Source: CAWKMN01 sp963850765
Lineage (GTDB): Bacteria > Chloroflexota > Anaerolineae > Aggregatilineales > Aggregatilineaceae
Length of the DNA stretch: 64,000 nt
Direction: 5' to 3'
Assembly: GCA_963850765.1 (NCBI GenBank)
Contig: CAWKMN010000003.1
Location: forward strand, 682,001 to 746,000
Shown here: in pieces, positions 48,071 through 56,072 of the stretch
Layout: each line of letters opens with the position of its first letter
Numbering within the stretch: the first letter of the stretch is position 1
Notes under the pieces: model-generated
Databases searched by the model: none
The model's input: only the letters and a program-made list of their open reading frames with translations
Told to the model about the DNA's origin: nothing
Program-made: the position numbers and the translations under genes

Positions 48071-48130
48071 GCCTACCCTGCCGGTAGGTCGCCCACCTCG
48101 CCGGTGGGTTGCCCACCCTGCCGGTGGGTC
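48071..48130 (-). repeat. Three tandem 20-base hairpin repeats in the rRNA leader
   Basis: Exact 20-base period at 48071-48090, 48091-48110 and 48111-48130. Each unit folds as a hairpin: CCTACC/GGTAGG in the first, CCCACC/GGTGGG in the second and third. The T-A to C-G change is compensated on both arms, which argues for a selected RNA structure. Confidence 0.8.
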
Positions 48131-48138
48131 GCAGAACG

Positions 48139-48161
48139 CAAAAGCCGACTTTCGCCGGCTC
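48139..48161 (-). terminator. Terminator-like hairpin within the rRNA leader
   Basis: AGCCGG-CGAAAG-TCGGCT followed by TTTTGCG on the minus strand. It lies downstream of both rRNA promoters, so it may end read-through from the hydrogenase operon while rRNA antitermination passes it. Confidence 0.55.
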
Positions 48162-48290
48162 AAGACACACAGTCCACTTGTTCGCCTTACCCCAAGTTGT
48201 TGCGGTCTTGTGCCTCCTGCGCGGGTTGTTAGGTGAGCTTCCGATACCCTGCTCGCTCACCATCCGCCCTGTCTGTCTGAGCGTCTTCCC

Positions 48291-48319
48291 ATCTTACCAC
48301 GTTCCCGCGCCCCTGACAA
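48291..48319 (-). promoter_or_regulatory. rRNA operon promoter P2
   Basis: TTGTCA (48314-48319) and TAAGAT (48291-48296) are separated by exactly 17 bases on the minus strand, with TGG just before the -10. It is about 350 bases upstream of the 16S gene. Confidence 0.65.
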
Positions 48320-48396
48320 GGGCGTCTTGCCCGTTGGTTGGGATTTCGCTTGCCTTCGGCTGGCGTTTCGTTTCACCGCCCCCCCGAAGGTCCCTC

Positions 48397-48424
48397 ATTC
48401 TACCACTCCCTACCCCCCTGTCAA
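48397..48424 (-). promoter_or_regulatory. rRNA operon promoter P1
   Basis: A perfect TTGACA -35 (48419-48424) and TAGAAT -10 (48397-48402) are separated by 16 bases on the minus strand. The -35 begins only 11 bases after the stop of the hydrogenase maturation protease gene. Confidence 0.75.
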
Positions 48425-48434
48425 GGCTAAATTC

Positions 48435-48935
48435 CTAACCAGATCTTGCCAGGATGCTCAACACAGTCTTAACGGCAGCCGGAACACTTTGCTCAACGGC
48501 AGGCGTACACTGCTCCGAAAACGTCAGGACGTTCTCCGCCTCGACCGCCACAATATCGACCGCATCATCAGGGGGAACCACCGCATCAAACCGGCGCAGC
48601 GCTTCAAGCGCCGTGATCAGATTGGTATCATGCGAGGAAGCAGTATTGAGCGTGCCGGGCAGATCGGCCAGTTTCAGATGAATCACCGTGCCCGGCACAC
48701 CGCCGCGCGTCATGATCGCATCGATCACAATAACGCGCTCGTATCCGACCATCATCTCGGCCAGCGATAACCCGCCTAAGCACGCCTCGGTGATCTCCAC
48801 CGCTCCGGCGAGCGAGTTATCCGGCCCGTTCTGCAAGAGGTTACGAAGCTCCTGAGCGACACGCCAGCCCACCCCATCATCGGTCAGGATTGGATTACCC
48901 AGCCCGATCACCAGTGTTGCCGGCGTATCGCTCAT
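48435..48935 (-). CDS. [NiFe] hydrogenase maturation protease
   Basis: A 166-residue HycI/HyaD-type endopeptidase. GLGNPILTDDGVG (11-23) carries the first nickel-sensing Asp. VIVIDAIMTRGGVPG has the second acidic residue, and SSHDTNLITAL supplies the His. It removes the C-terminal extension of the large subunit after nickel insertion. It is the last gene of the hydrogenase operon, 10 bases after the large-subunit gene, which indeed has a long extension after its last Cys-x2-Cys-x2-His motif. Confidence 0.93.
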   Translation of the reverse strand: MSDTPATLVIGLGNPILTDDGVGWRVAQELRNLLQNGPDNSLAGAVEITEACLGGLSLAEMMVGYERVIVIDAIMTRGGVPGTVIHLKLADLPGTLNTASSHDTNLITALEALRRFDAVVPPDDAVDIVAVEAENVLTFSEQCTPAVEQSVPAAVKTVLSILARSG

Positions 48936-48945
48936 TGTCGCTCCT

Positions 48946-50436
48946 CTAATCCAGTGGTTCCAACTGATCGGGCGCGACGTACTGGCTCAGGTGTTGAACC
49001 GCCCTGCCCTCGACATCCCGCACGACGATCTCAAGCGGCATCTGGCCGGGCAGCGAGTGTGTCGCACATGACATGCACGGATCATACGAACGGAACGCCA
49101 TCTCCACCATGTTCAGAATCGTGTCGTTGACTTCGCCGTTCTTGATCAGCGACGTCGCGGCATTTTTGACGCTCATGAACATGGGCGCATTGTTGTTGGT
49201 GGTGCCCACGATCAGGTTCACTTTGGTCAGAATGCCGTTTTCGTCCGTCCAGTAGTGATGGGTCAGCGTGCCGCGCGGCGCTTCGACAATACCCACGCCC
49301 TCGGTGGGTATAGCCGTTGGGATCGTGCGCACGTTTGGGCTCGCCACTTCGGGATCTTCGGCCAGTTCAAGCATGTGCTCGGCCGCATAAAGCAGTTCGA
49401 TGCAGCGCGCCCAGTGCGTCGCCAGCGTGTGATGCACCGGCTTGCCGCCCAGGGTGGCATACAGCCGCTCGTATTCGGCTTGCGCCAGCGGAGTCGCCAT
49501 GCCGTCGGCGGCATTCAGCCGCGAGAGCGGAGTCGCGCAGTACACGCCGCTGTCCTTGCCATCGACAAACCCCTTCCACCCGATCTTCTTCAGGTAGGGG
49601 AACTTGAGATAGCTCCACGGCTCGACGTGTTCCGCGACATACTGCATATACTCCTGCGGGGCGTACTTGCAGTGCTCCACGCCATCCGGCCCAACAACGC
49701 GCACTTTGCCATCATAGAAGTTGACGAGGTTGTTGGCGTCCACCAGACCCATGTAGTAAGTCTTCTGCGTGTAGCCCTCGCTCAGGATCAGGTCCACATA
49801 ACCCTGATTCTTGAGCACGATATCATTCAGGATGCCAATCGTGAACTGGGCGAACTCGACGTTTTGCCGGGCGATCTCGATGATCTCCTGGCGCTGTGTT
49901 TCGGTGATCGCCTTGCTCATACCACCCGGCAGCGCGGTCACAGGATGAATTCCGCGCCCGCCGATCATCTTGATCACCTCGTGATTGCGCTTGCGGCAGG
50001 CGATCACCTGCCCGCCGCTCTCCAACCCGACTTTGGCGATCACGCCCAGAAGGTTACGCTCTGCCGCCGGCGCATCCGGCCCGACGACGAGATCCGGGCC
50101 GCCCAACGCATAAAAGTGCGTGGTATGGTCCGTGCAGAAGAACGCCATGTACAGCAGTTCGCGCAGTTTTTTGCCGGCGGGCGGTGGCTCGACTTTATAC
50201 AACGCGTCCACCGCCTTGGCGGCCGCCATGTGATGCGCCTCGGGACACACGCCGCAGATCCGGTTGGTTAAGCGCGGCATTTCTTCGGCGGGCCGGCCCA
50301 CACAGAAGACCTCAAATCCACGCAGCTCGGGGATCTGAAGGTAGCAGTTCTCAACGTTACCCCGATCATCCAGGAAGATCTCGATCTTACCGTGGCCTTC
50401 AAGCCGGGTGATCGGGTCAATAGAAATCCGTGTCAT
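48946..50436 (-). CDS. mvhA: [NiFe] hydrogenase large subunit, group 3c MvhA-like
   Basis: A 496-residue catalytic subunit. The N-terminal active-site motif is RICGVCPEAHH (about residues 60-70) and the C-terminal one is DPCMSCATH. After that His comes a 36-residue extension (starting SLPGQMPLE) for the maturation protease to remove. ISIDPITRLEGHGKIEIFLD at the start is typical of group 3 enzymes. The gene neighbourhood (MvhG, MvhD, HdrA) indicates the F420-non-reducing, Hdr-coupled type. It binds and oxidises H2 in the cytoplasm. Confidence 0.94.
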   Translation of the reverse strand: MTRISIDPITRLEGHGKIEIFLDDRGNVENCYLQIPELRGFEVFCVGRPAEEMPRLTNRICGVCPEAHHMAAAKAVDALYKVEPPPAGKKLRELLYMAFFCTDHTTHFYALGGPDLVVGPDAPAAERNLLGVIAKVGLESGGQVIACRKRNHEVIKMIGGRGIHPVTALPGGMSKAITETQRQEIIEIARQNVEFAQFTIGILNDIVLKNQGYVDLILSEGYTQKTYYMGLVDANNLVNFYDGKVRVVGPDGVEHCKYAPQEYMQYVAEHVEPWSYLKFPYLKKIGWKGFVDGKDSGVYCATPLSRLNAADGMATPLAQAEYERLYATLGGKPVHHTLATHWARCIELLYAAEHMLELAEDPEVASPNVRTIPTAIPTEGVGIVEAPRGTLTHHYWTDENGILTKVNLIVGTTNNNAPMFMSVKNAATSLIKNGEVNDTILNMVEMAFRSYDPCMSCATHSLPGQMPLEIVVRDVEGRAVQHLSQYVAPDQLEPLD

Positions 50437-50451
50437 CGTGGTTTCTCCTGG

Positions 50452-51459
50452 CTAAACGGGTTCGTGAACCGACTTAGGCCGCTTAACGCCGTTGGCTTTT
50501 GCCTTGCGGCGCAGTAACGACTGCGGCAGATGGAAGCGGTAGAAATACCCCGCCGGGTCGGGCAGCGTGTCGAAGATGCGCTCCGCCTCTTCGGCGGTTT
50601 GAGCATCAATCACCGACGCGATACCCGTCATGATCTTCGCACCGTGGTCCAGCACACCCTCATTCGGCCCGTAGCAGCCCCGGCAGCCCATATTCACCTG
50701 CGGGCAGAGTGCGCCACAGCCGGAGCGCGTGCCGATCCCCGCGCAGACAATTCCCTGCTCCAACAGACAAATGTCGGGATCGGGGATGATCTCCTGCGGG
50801 CGGAAGAACTGCTTGATTTTTTTGACGTCCTTGGTGCGCGGGCATTCGTCGCAGACCGTGATATTCGGCGCGATGACCGATCCGGGCGGCGGCAGTTGGC
50901 CGGTGACAATCGCGGTCACGGCTGCTTCGATCGTCTGGGCTTCGGGCGGGCAGCCCGGTATGAAGTATTCTACCGGGACCACCTGGGCCAGCGTCTTGAC
51001 CGTGTTCCAGAAAGTCGGCAGTGTCAGTTCACCTTCCGGCACGTCGCTGCGCTTTTGCGGCACGATCTGCTCCGGGTTGTCCGTGCTCGGCGATTCTTTG
51101 TAGACGTAGTTCAGGATGGTTTCGCGGTCGGTGAAGTTCGCCAGACCGGGCATCGAGCCGCCGAACGCGCACGCGCCAAAGGCGACCAGCACTTTCGATT
51201 TCCGGCGCAGCAGGTGCGCCAGATGCGCGTTTTCGTCGTTGCGGATCGCGCCATTGAACAGGCAGACATCGATCTCGCCGTCCTGCATGGCTTCGACATC
51301 TTTATATTTGAAGTCCATCACGCACGGCCAGAAGACAATATCAAACGCTGCCGCCACATCCAGGATCTTCTCGTGCAGGGACAGCACCGCGATCTCGCAG
51401 CCGCCGCACGACGAGGCCCAGTACAAGGCCAACTTGGGCTTGCCGTTTTTGCTCGTCAT
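50452..51459 (-). CDS. mvhG: [NiFe] hydrogenase small subunit, MvhG-like
   Basis: A 335-residue protein with no Tat signal, hence cytoplasmic. The proximal cluster ligands are in WASSCGGCEIAVLSL, FGACAFGGSMPG and FIPGCPPEAQTIE. Medial and distal ligands include NITVCDECPRTK, IVCAGIGTRSGCGALCPQV and MGCRGCYGPNEG. It relays electrons from the Ni-Fe site to MvhD. ATG overlaps the mvhD stop (ATGA), so they are translationally coupled. Confidence 0.94.
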   Translation of the reverse strand: MTSKNGKPKLALYWASSCGGCEIAVLSLHEKILDVAAAFDIVFWPCVMDFKYKDVEAMQDGEIDVCLFNGAIRNDENAHLAHLLRRKSKVLVAFGACAFGGSMPGLANFTDRETILNYVYKESPSTDNPEQIVPQKRSDVPEGELTLPTFWNTVKTLAQVVPVEYFIPGCPPEAQTIEAAVTAIVTGQLPPPGSVIAPNITVCDECPRTKDVKKIKQFFRPQEIIPDPDICLLEQGIVCAGIGTRSGCGALCPQVNMGCRGCYGPNEGVLDHGAKIMTGIASVIDAQTAEEAERIFDTLPDPAGYFYRFHLPQSLLRRKAKANGVKRPKSVHEPV

Positions 51460-51920
51460 GAATGACCCTCCTCAACCGCATACGGGTCTTCGTTCATCCA
51501 GTTCTGCGGCCAGTCCAGCGGCCCCAGGGCGGTGATCTGTTCGGTGACGCGCGCCACCGTCTCGGCAAAACGCACGCCTTCCGCCGCCGACGCCCAGTGA
51601 AGCTGGACGCGCTCTTCCTCAATGCCCAACTGGCGCAGCGTGCGCTTGAGCAGAGCAAAACGCCGGATCGCTTTGTAGTTGCCCTCTGCGTAATGACACT
51701 GGCCGGGATGGCAGCCCATGATCAGCACGGCGTCCGCGCCTTTTTCCAGCGCGCGCAGCACAAAGGTCGGGTCAAGCCGCCCGGTACACATGATCCGGAT
51801 ATCGCGCAGCGTGGCCGGGTATCCCATCCGGGAAGTGCCTGCCAGGTCAGCCGCACGATAGGAGCACCAGTTGCACAAAAAGCCTACAATAACCGGCTTA
51901 AAGGTTCCATTTTCGCTCAT
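51456..51920 (-). CDS. mvhD: Hydrogenase iron-sulfur subunit MvhD
   Basis: A 154-residue protein with the MvhD/FlpD Cys pattern: VGFLCNWCSYRAADLAG, IRIMCTGRLDP and LIMGCHPGQCHYAEGNY. In the Mvh-Hdr complex it carries a [2Fe-2S] cluster and links the hydrogenase to HdrA. It is located between hdrA and mvhG as in other bacteria and archaea with this complex. Confidence 0.94.
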   Translation of the reverse strand: MSENGTFKPVIVGFLCNWCSYRAADLAGTSRMGYPATLRDIRIMCTGRLDPTFVLRALEKGADAVLIMGCHPGQCHYAEGNYKAIRRFALLKRTLRQLGIEEERVQLHWASAAEGVRFAETVARVTEQITALGPLDWPQNWMNEDPYAVEEGHS

Positions 51921-51930
51921 CGATACGCTC

Positions 51931-53938
51931 CTAGACGACTTCCGCGAACGGTTTCTCGGCGGTCACGTCCACCAGAATACCGTCGATTTCCGCGATCAAC
52001 TGGTCGAAGGTGAAGTGTGCGCCGGTGATCACCTGGCTCGGGCAGGCACCTACGCACGTGCCGCAGCCCTTACACAGTGCCGGATTCACGCGAGACACGT
52101 CCAACTCCTCGAGAAAATCAATCGCGTTGTAGGGACACATGGTGTTACAGATGCGGCAGCCGGAGCAGTGTTCTTCGTCGATCGAGGCGCGGATCGGCTC
52201 CAGCGACACCTGGCGCTGCGAGATCGTACCGAGCACGCGCGCCGCCGTCGCGGCACCCTGCGCCACACTGTCGGGGATGTCTTTGGCTCCCTGGCAGGTC
52301 CCGGCGATGAAGACACCCTCCGTGACCGTCGCGACCGGATCCAGCTTGGGGTGGCGTTCGGTGAAGAATCCCGTATCGCCGCAGCCCGTACCAAACAGGT
52401 GCGCGACTTCCTCCGCGTCGTGGCGCGGTTCCAGCGCGGCGGACAGGATCACCATATCCACCGGGACGCGCCGCTGCCTGCCGATCAGGGTATCTTCCGC
52501 GATGACGACGAGCTTCCCTTCTTCGTCCGGGCTGTGAGCCGCGTCGGTGATCTCAGCGACCTTCCCCCGGATAAAGGTGCAGCCCTCTTCGAGCAAGCGA
52601 TGATAAAATTCCTCATACCCCTTGTGGATCGGACGCATGTCGATATAGAAGTTGTAGACCCTGGCATGGGTCTTTTCCATGATCAGGTGGGCGAACTTCA
52701 GCGATGACATGCAGCAGATGGCCGAGCAGTAATCGTTATAGTGCCGGTCGCGGCTGCCCACGCAGTGAAGAATCGCCACCGATTTGGGCTCCGTGACACC
52801 ATCGCGCAGCACGATATGGCCCTCGGTCGGGCCGGCGGCGTTGGTGAGCCGCTCGAATTCCAGGCTGGTGAAGACATTCTCCAGCCGCCCGTAACCGTAT
52901 TGCGGAATCCGGCGCGCGTCGAACAGCTGGTAGCCCGTCGCCAGGATGATGTTGCCGACCTCAATCTCCAGCATCTCATCTTCCATATCGAAGCGGATCG
53001 CTTCGGTCGGGCAGACCTTCTCGCACATCCGGCACTTGCCGGTCTTGTAATACGTGCAGGTCTCCATGTCGATCACGGGATACTTGGGCACGGCCTGCGG
53101 GAAGGGGCGGTAGATTGCCTTCCGATAGCCCAGGCCCGCCTCAAATACGGTATCCACCACCTTGATCGGGCACTTTGACCAGCATTCGCCGCAGCCAGTA
53201 CACAGGCTCTCGTCTACTTTGCGGGCTTTTTTCCGCACCCGCACCGTAAAGTTGCCGACGTAACCGTCCACCTTTTCGACTTCGCTGTGGGTGAGCAGCG
53301 TGATATTCGGGTGCGCGCCCACGTCAAACATTTTCGGCGTCAGGATGCACGCCGAGCAGTCCAGCGTCGGGAAAGTTTTGTCGAACATCGCCATATGGCC
53401 GCCGATGCTGGGTTCGCGTTCGACCATATACACATGATAACCGGCGTCAGCGATTTCCAGCGCCGCCTGGATCCCGGCGATACCGCCGCCCACGACCAGC
53501 GTTTCAGGGCGAATATTGACCTGCATTGGCTCCAGGGGCTCGTGCAGAACCACGCGATGTACCGCGGCGCTGACCAGGGCTTTCGACTTATTGGTCGCGC
53601 CGTCCCGGTCGCCTGCGATGCACCCACGAGGCATGCTCGCGGATATTGGCCATCTCGAACATGTATGGGTTCAGCCCCGCCCGCGCGCAGGCGTTGCGGA
53701 ACGTCTTCTCGTGCATGTGCGGCGAACACGATGCCACCACGACATGCGTCAGCTCAAACTCGCGAATATCCTTTTCGATCTGCTCCTGGCCGGTGCTGGC
53801 GCACATAAACTTGTCGTCACGCGCCACGACCACGTTGGGCAGATTCAGGGACCACTCAGCGACATGTGCGACATCCACCGTGCCCGCGATGTTGTGACCA
53901 CAGTGGCAAACGTATACACCAACTCTCGATTCGCTCAT
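51931..53938 (-). CDS. hdrA: CoB-CoM heterodisulfide reductase-like subunit A (frameshifted)
   Basis: The N-terminal part (53938 to about 53614) reads VGVYVCHCGHNIAGTVD, KFMCASTGQEQIEKDI, SCSPHMHEKTFRNACARAGL and ANIREHASWVHR. A one-base insertion in the four bases 53611-53614 breaks the frame. It resumes as DRDGATNKSKALVSAAVHRV. FAD-binding VVGGGIAGIQAALEIADAGY follows, then the ferredoxin motifs CTGCGECWSKCP, CRMCEKVCP, CSGCRICNTMCP and CKGCGTCVGACP. About 669 residues. HdrA holds the flavin that bifurcates electrons in known complexes. Confidence 0.93.
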
Positions 53939-53947
53939 GTGGACCTC

Positions 53948-54901
53948 CTATTCCGGCATGATGGGCATCGGCAGCGCGTCTTTAGAACGGCGAGCCGGCT
54001 TCGCTCTGGGCGGAGGGTCGGTCTGGATCTTGTCCACCAGCGAACCCGCCTCGACAAATTCCTGTCCAAAGCCCAGTTCTTTGGGCGACATGCCGAGTGC
54101 GAGACCGATGACCTGCGTAAAGAACAAGACCGGCATGTGGTAATCGGTGCCGTACAGGCTGTTGGCGTAGCCCTGGTAAACGTCCAGATTAAGTTGGCAC
54201 ATCGGGCAGATCGTCACGATGGCATCCGCGCCGCTTTCGACCGCGTTCTTCACGATCTTGTGGATCATTTCGAGCGCCGTCGCCTCGCTGATCTGCGTCA
54301 TGTGCCCGCCGCAGCAGAAGGTCTTGAGAGAGAAGGGTGTCGCGTTCGCGCCGAGCGCTTCCAGCATCCGGTCCATCTCGGTGGGCTGCTCGGCGTTCTC
54401 GAACACGCTGTCCGGGCGCGCGATCAGGCAGCCGTAGTAGGCCGCCAGATTGAGGCCGTACAGCGGGCGCTTGGTCCGCTGCCTGAGCGTGTCCAGGCCG
54501 ACATCGTTAATAATCATTTCGACCAGATGCCGCACTTTGACGGTCCCCGGCTTGTAATGGAGATTGCCGGCAGCCAGCGCCTGGTTGACTTTCTCACCCA
54601 GCGCGGGATAACGCTTCATGTTTTTATCGGTCTTAAAAAGATTCAGGAAACACGCACTGCACGGCACCACCATTTCGGTCGCCCCGTCTTCCGCTGCGCG
54701 CGCCAGATTGCGTGCCACCAGCGAATAGGCCGGCAGCCGGTTCACCGAAAAATACTCGGTGGCCCCACAGCAGTTCCAATCATCAACCTCGACCAGTTCA
54801 AACCCTAACGCCTGCGCAACGGCCCGATTGGCGACTCCATACGCGGCATTGTCGTGCTGTGTCGAACAGCCGGGATAGTAAGAATAGGATTTTGCGGTCA
54901 T
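53948..54901 (-). CDS. hdrB: Heterodisulfide reductase-like subunit B
   Basis: A 317-residue CCG-domain protein. The two cysteine-rich repeats are YYPGCSTQHDNAAYG with DDWNCCGATEYF and VVPCSACFLNL, then AYYGCLIARPD with TFCCGGHMTQ and ICPMCQLNLD. In methanogens these bind two noncubane [4Fe-4S] clusters that cleave a disulfide. Here the natural acceptor is unknown, since the organism is not a methanogen. The start overlaps hdrC's stop (ATGA). Confidence 0.93.
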   Translation of the reverse strand: MTAKSYSYYPGCSTQHDNAAYGVANRAVAQALGFELVEVDDWNCCGATEYFSVNRLPAYSLVARNLARAAEDGATEMVVPCSACFLNLFKTDKNMKRYPALGEKVNQALAAGNLHYKPGTVKVRHLVEMIINDVGLDTLRQRTKRPLYGLNLAAYYGCLIARPDSVFENAEQPTEMDRMLEALGANATPFSLKTFCCGGHMTQISEATALEMIHKIVKNAVESGADAIVTICPMCQLNLDVYQGYANSLYGTDYHMPVLFFTQVIGLALGMSPKELGFGQEFVEAGSLVDKIQTDPPPRAKPARRSKDALPMPIMPE

Positions 54902-55467
54902 GCGTGTCTCTCTTTCGCCGCGATCGCTTTGGCCTCAGCGAGAATCGCCTGTAGCTGGTCCACTTCCCGGATCGATTTGGGACGCAGGGGCAGACGGTTG
55001 CGACGCAGCATCCCCATGCCCATCAGACCCAGCTTGACCATCTGCTGCGGATGGTGGAACAGGTGATAACGAGTCGCCAGCCCGGCCTCAAAACTGCGCC
55101 CGCGCTGCTCGACAAACCCGATAAACGTCTCGGAGAATTTGGCAGCATGCGGATGCTCATAGCGCCCGGCCTGGATCGCCATCTCTTTTAAGGTGTACAT
55201 GATGTCTGTAATCGGGATTTCTTGCGGGCAGCGCGCCGTGCAGGCGTAACACGACACACAATACCAGGGTGTATTACTGCTCAGAACCTCATCTTCCTCG
55301 TCCGCGTTAATCAGCGCGAAAATGCCGCGCGGGGAATGATCCATGTCGTTTCCTGAAGGGCAGGACCCACCGCACGACCCACACTGAAGACATCTGCGCA
55401 GCAACTCGCCACCTGGGGTCACCGTGACAACCCGTTCGAACAAGGTGGTTTTCTCTACTGCATTCAA
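54898..55467 (-). CDS. hdrC: Heterodisulfide reductase-like subunit C
   Basis: A 189-residue ferredoxin-like subunit with two [4Fe-4S] motifs, CLQCGSCGGSCP and CVSCYACTARCP, followed by a helical C-terminal region. It passes electrons from HdrA to HdrB. It is the first gene of the hydrogenase operon. AGGAGG lies 11 bases before ATG 55467, a longer spacer than usual, but an in-frame TGA directly upstream rules out an earlier start. Confidence 0.92.
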   Translation of the reverse strand: MNAVEKTTLFERVVTVTPGGELLRRCLQCGSCGGSCPSGNDMDHSPRGIFALINADEEDEVLSSNTPWYCVSCYACTARCPQEIPITDIMYTLKEMAIQAGRYEHPHAAKFSETFIGFVEQRGRSFEAGLATRYHLFHHPQQMVKLGLMGMGMLRRNRLPLRPKSIREVDQLQAILAEAKAIAAKERHA

Positions 55468-55504
55468 GGGGGGTACCTCCTGAGTTGAGGTCTATTCAAA
55501 CATT

Positions 55505-55526
55505 AAAAAGCCCTGCTCAGAGCGGG
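55505..55526 (-). promoter_or_regulatory. Terminator-like hairpin in the hdrC leader
   Basis: On the minus strand CCCGCT-CTG-AGC(A)GGG is followed by CTTTTTAATG, 38 bases before the hdrC start. It could be an attenuator for the hydrogenase operon. The region 55468-56072 has no gene; no clear sigma70 promoter could be assigned there. Confidence 0.4.
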
Positions 55527-55901
55527 AGGCGGCAATGGAGGGGGGCAAGAGGGCTCTTATCAGGGTGAAAAACCGTAATTTTGACCTGCGGTCAGTATTG
55601 TTAGCTCAAAAAGGCTCGTCCTTTCTGGTGAATCGAAACCAGCAGCCAGGAACGGCTATGCTAGACTCAGAATAGTCTAAAATGAATCTGTGCCAATAGT
55701 GCAATTCATCACGAATCGCCGGGGATTATTGTATCAGCGGGAAGAAGAGATTTGAATACATCAATAAATATAGATGTATCAATCATAGATACCAGAAGAT
55801 CAAACGGCTGGCTGCGGGAAAACCAATCAGAATGAAGCCCTTTGAGCAGAACGCCAGAGGTTAATTGCCTCATCCCATAAATAACGGCGTAACGCGGTTT
55901 T

Positions 55902-56004
55902 GTAGGGGAGCACCCCTGTGTGTGGTCCCAGTGCGACGCAGTCGAACAGAGAAGGTTGAGCTTTGGCTTCGCTCAACCGGGCGGACACGGGGGTCCGCCC
56001 CTAC
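55902..56004. repeat. MITE-like palindromic element
   Basis: It is bounded by GTAGGGG and CCCCTAC inverted ends. Inside are a GGTTGAGC/GCTCAACC hairpin (55954-55978) and a GGCGGACACGGGGGTCCGCC palindrome (about 55979-55999). No coding capacity. Confidence 0.6.
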
Positions 56005-56072
56005 GATTACCTCACACTTTATGGAATGGGGCATTAACCCACGGCGGCGCGTCTTTTTCAAACAACTCAGCC

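Larger units (their letters stand above)
47939..48434 (-). other. rRNA operon leader
   Basis: No protein gene is seen. From the hydrogenase operon toward the 16S it contains promoter P1, promoter P2, a terminator-like hairpin, three tandem 20-base hairpin units, and a CCCGATGG/CCATCGGG hairpin (47950-47969) just before the mature 16S. Several of these are described separately. Confidence 0.75.

Noticed and set aside
48071..48130. CRISPR-like array
   Set aside because: The 20-base units are directly adjacent with no spacers, fold as hairpins, and lie in an rRNA leader with no cas genes.
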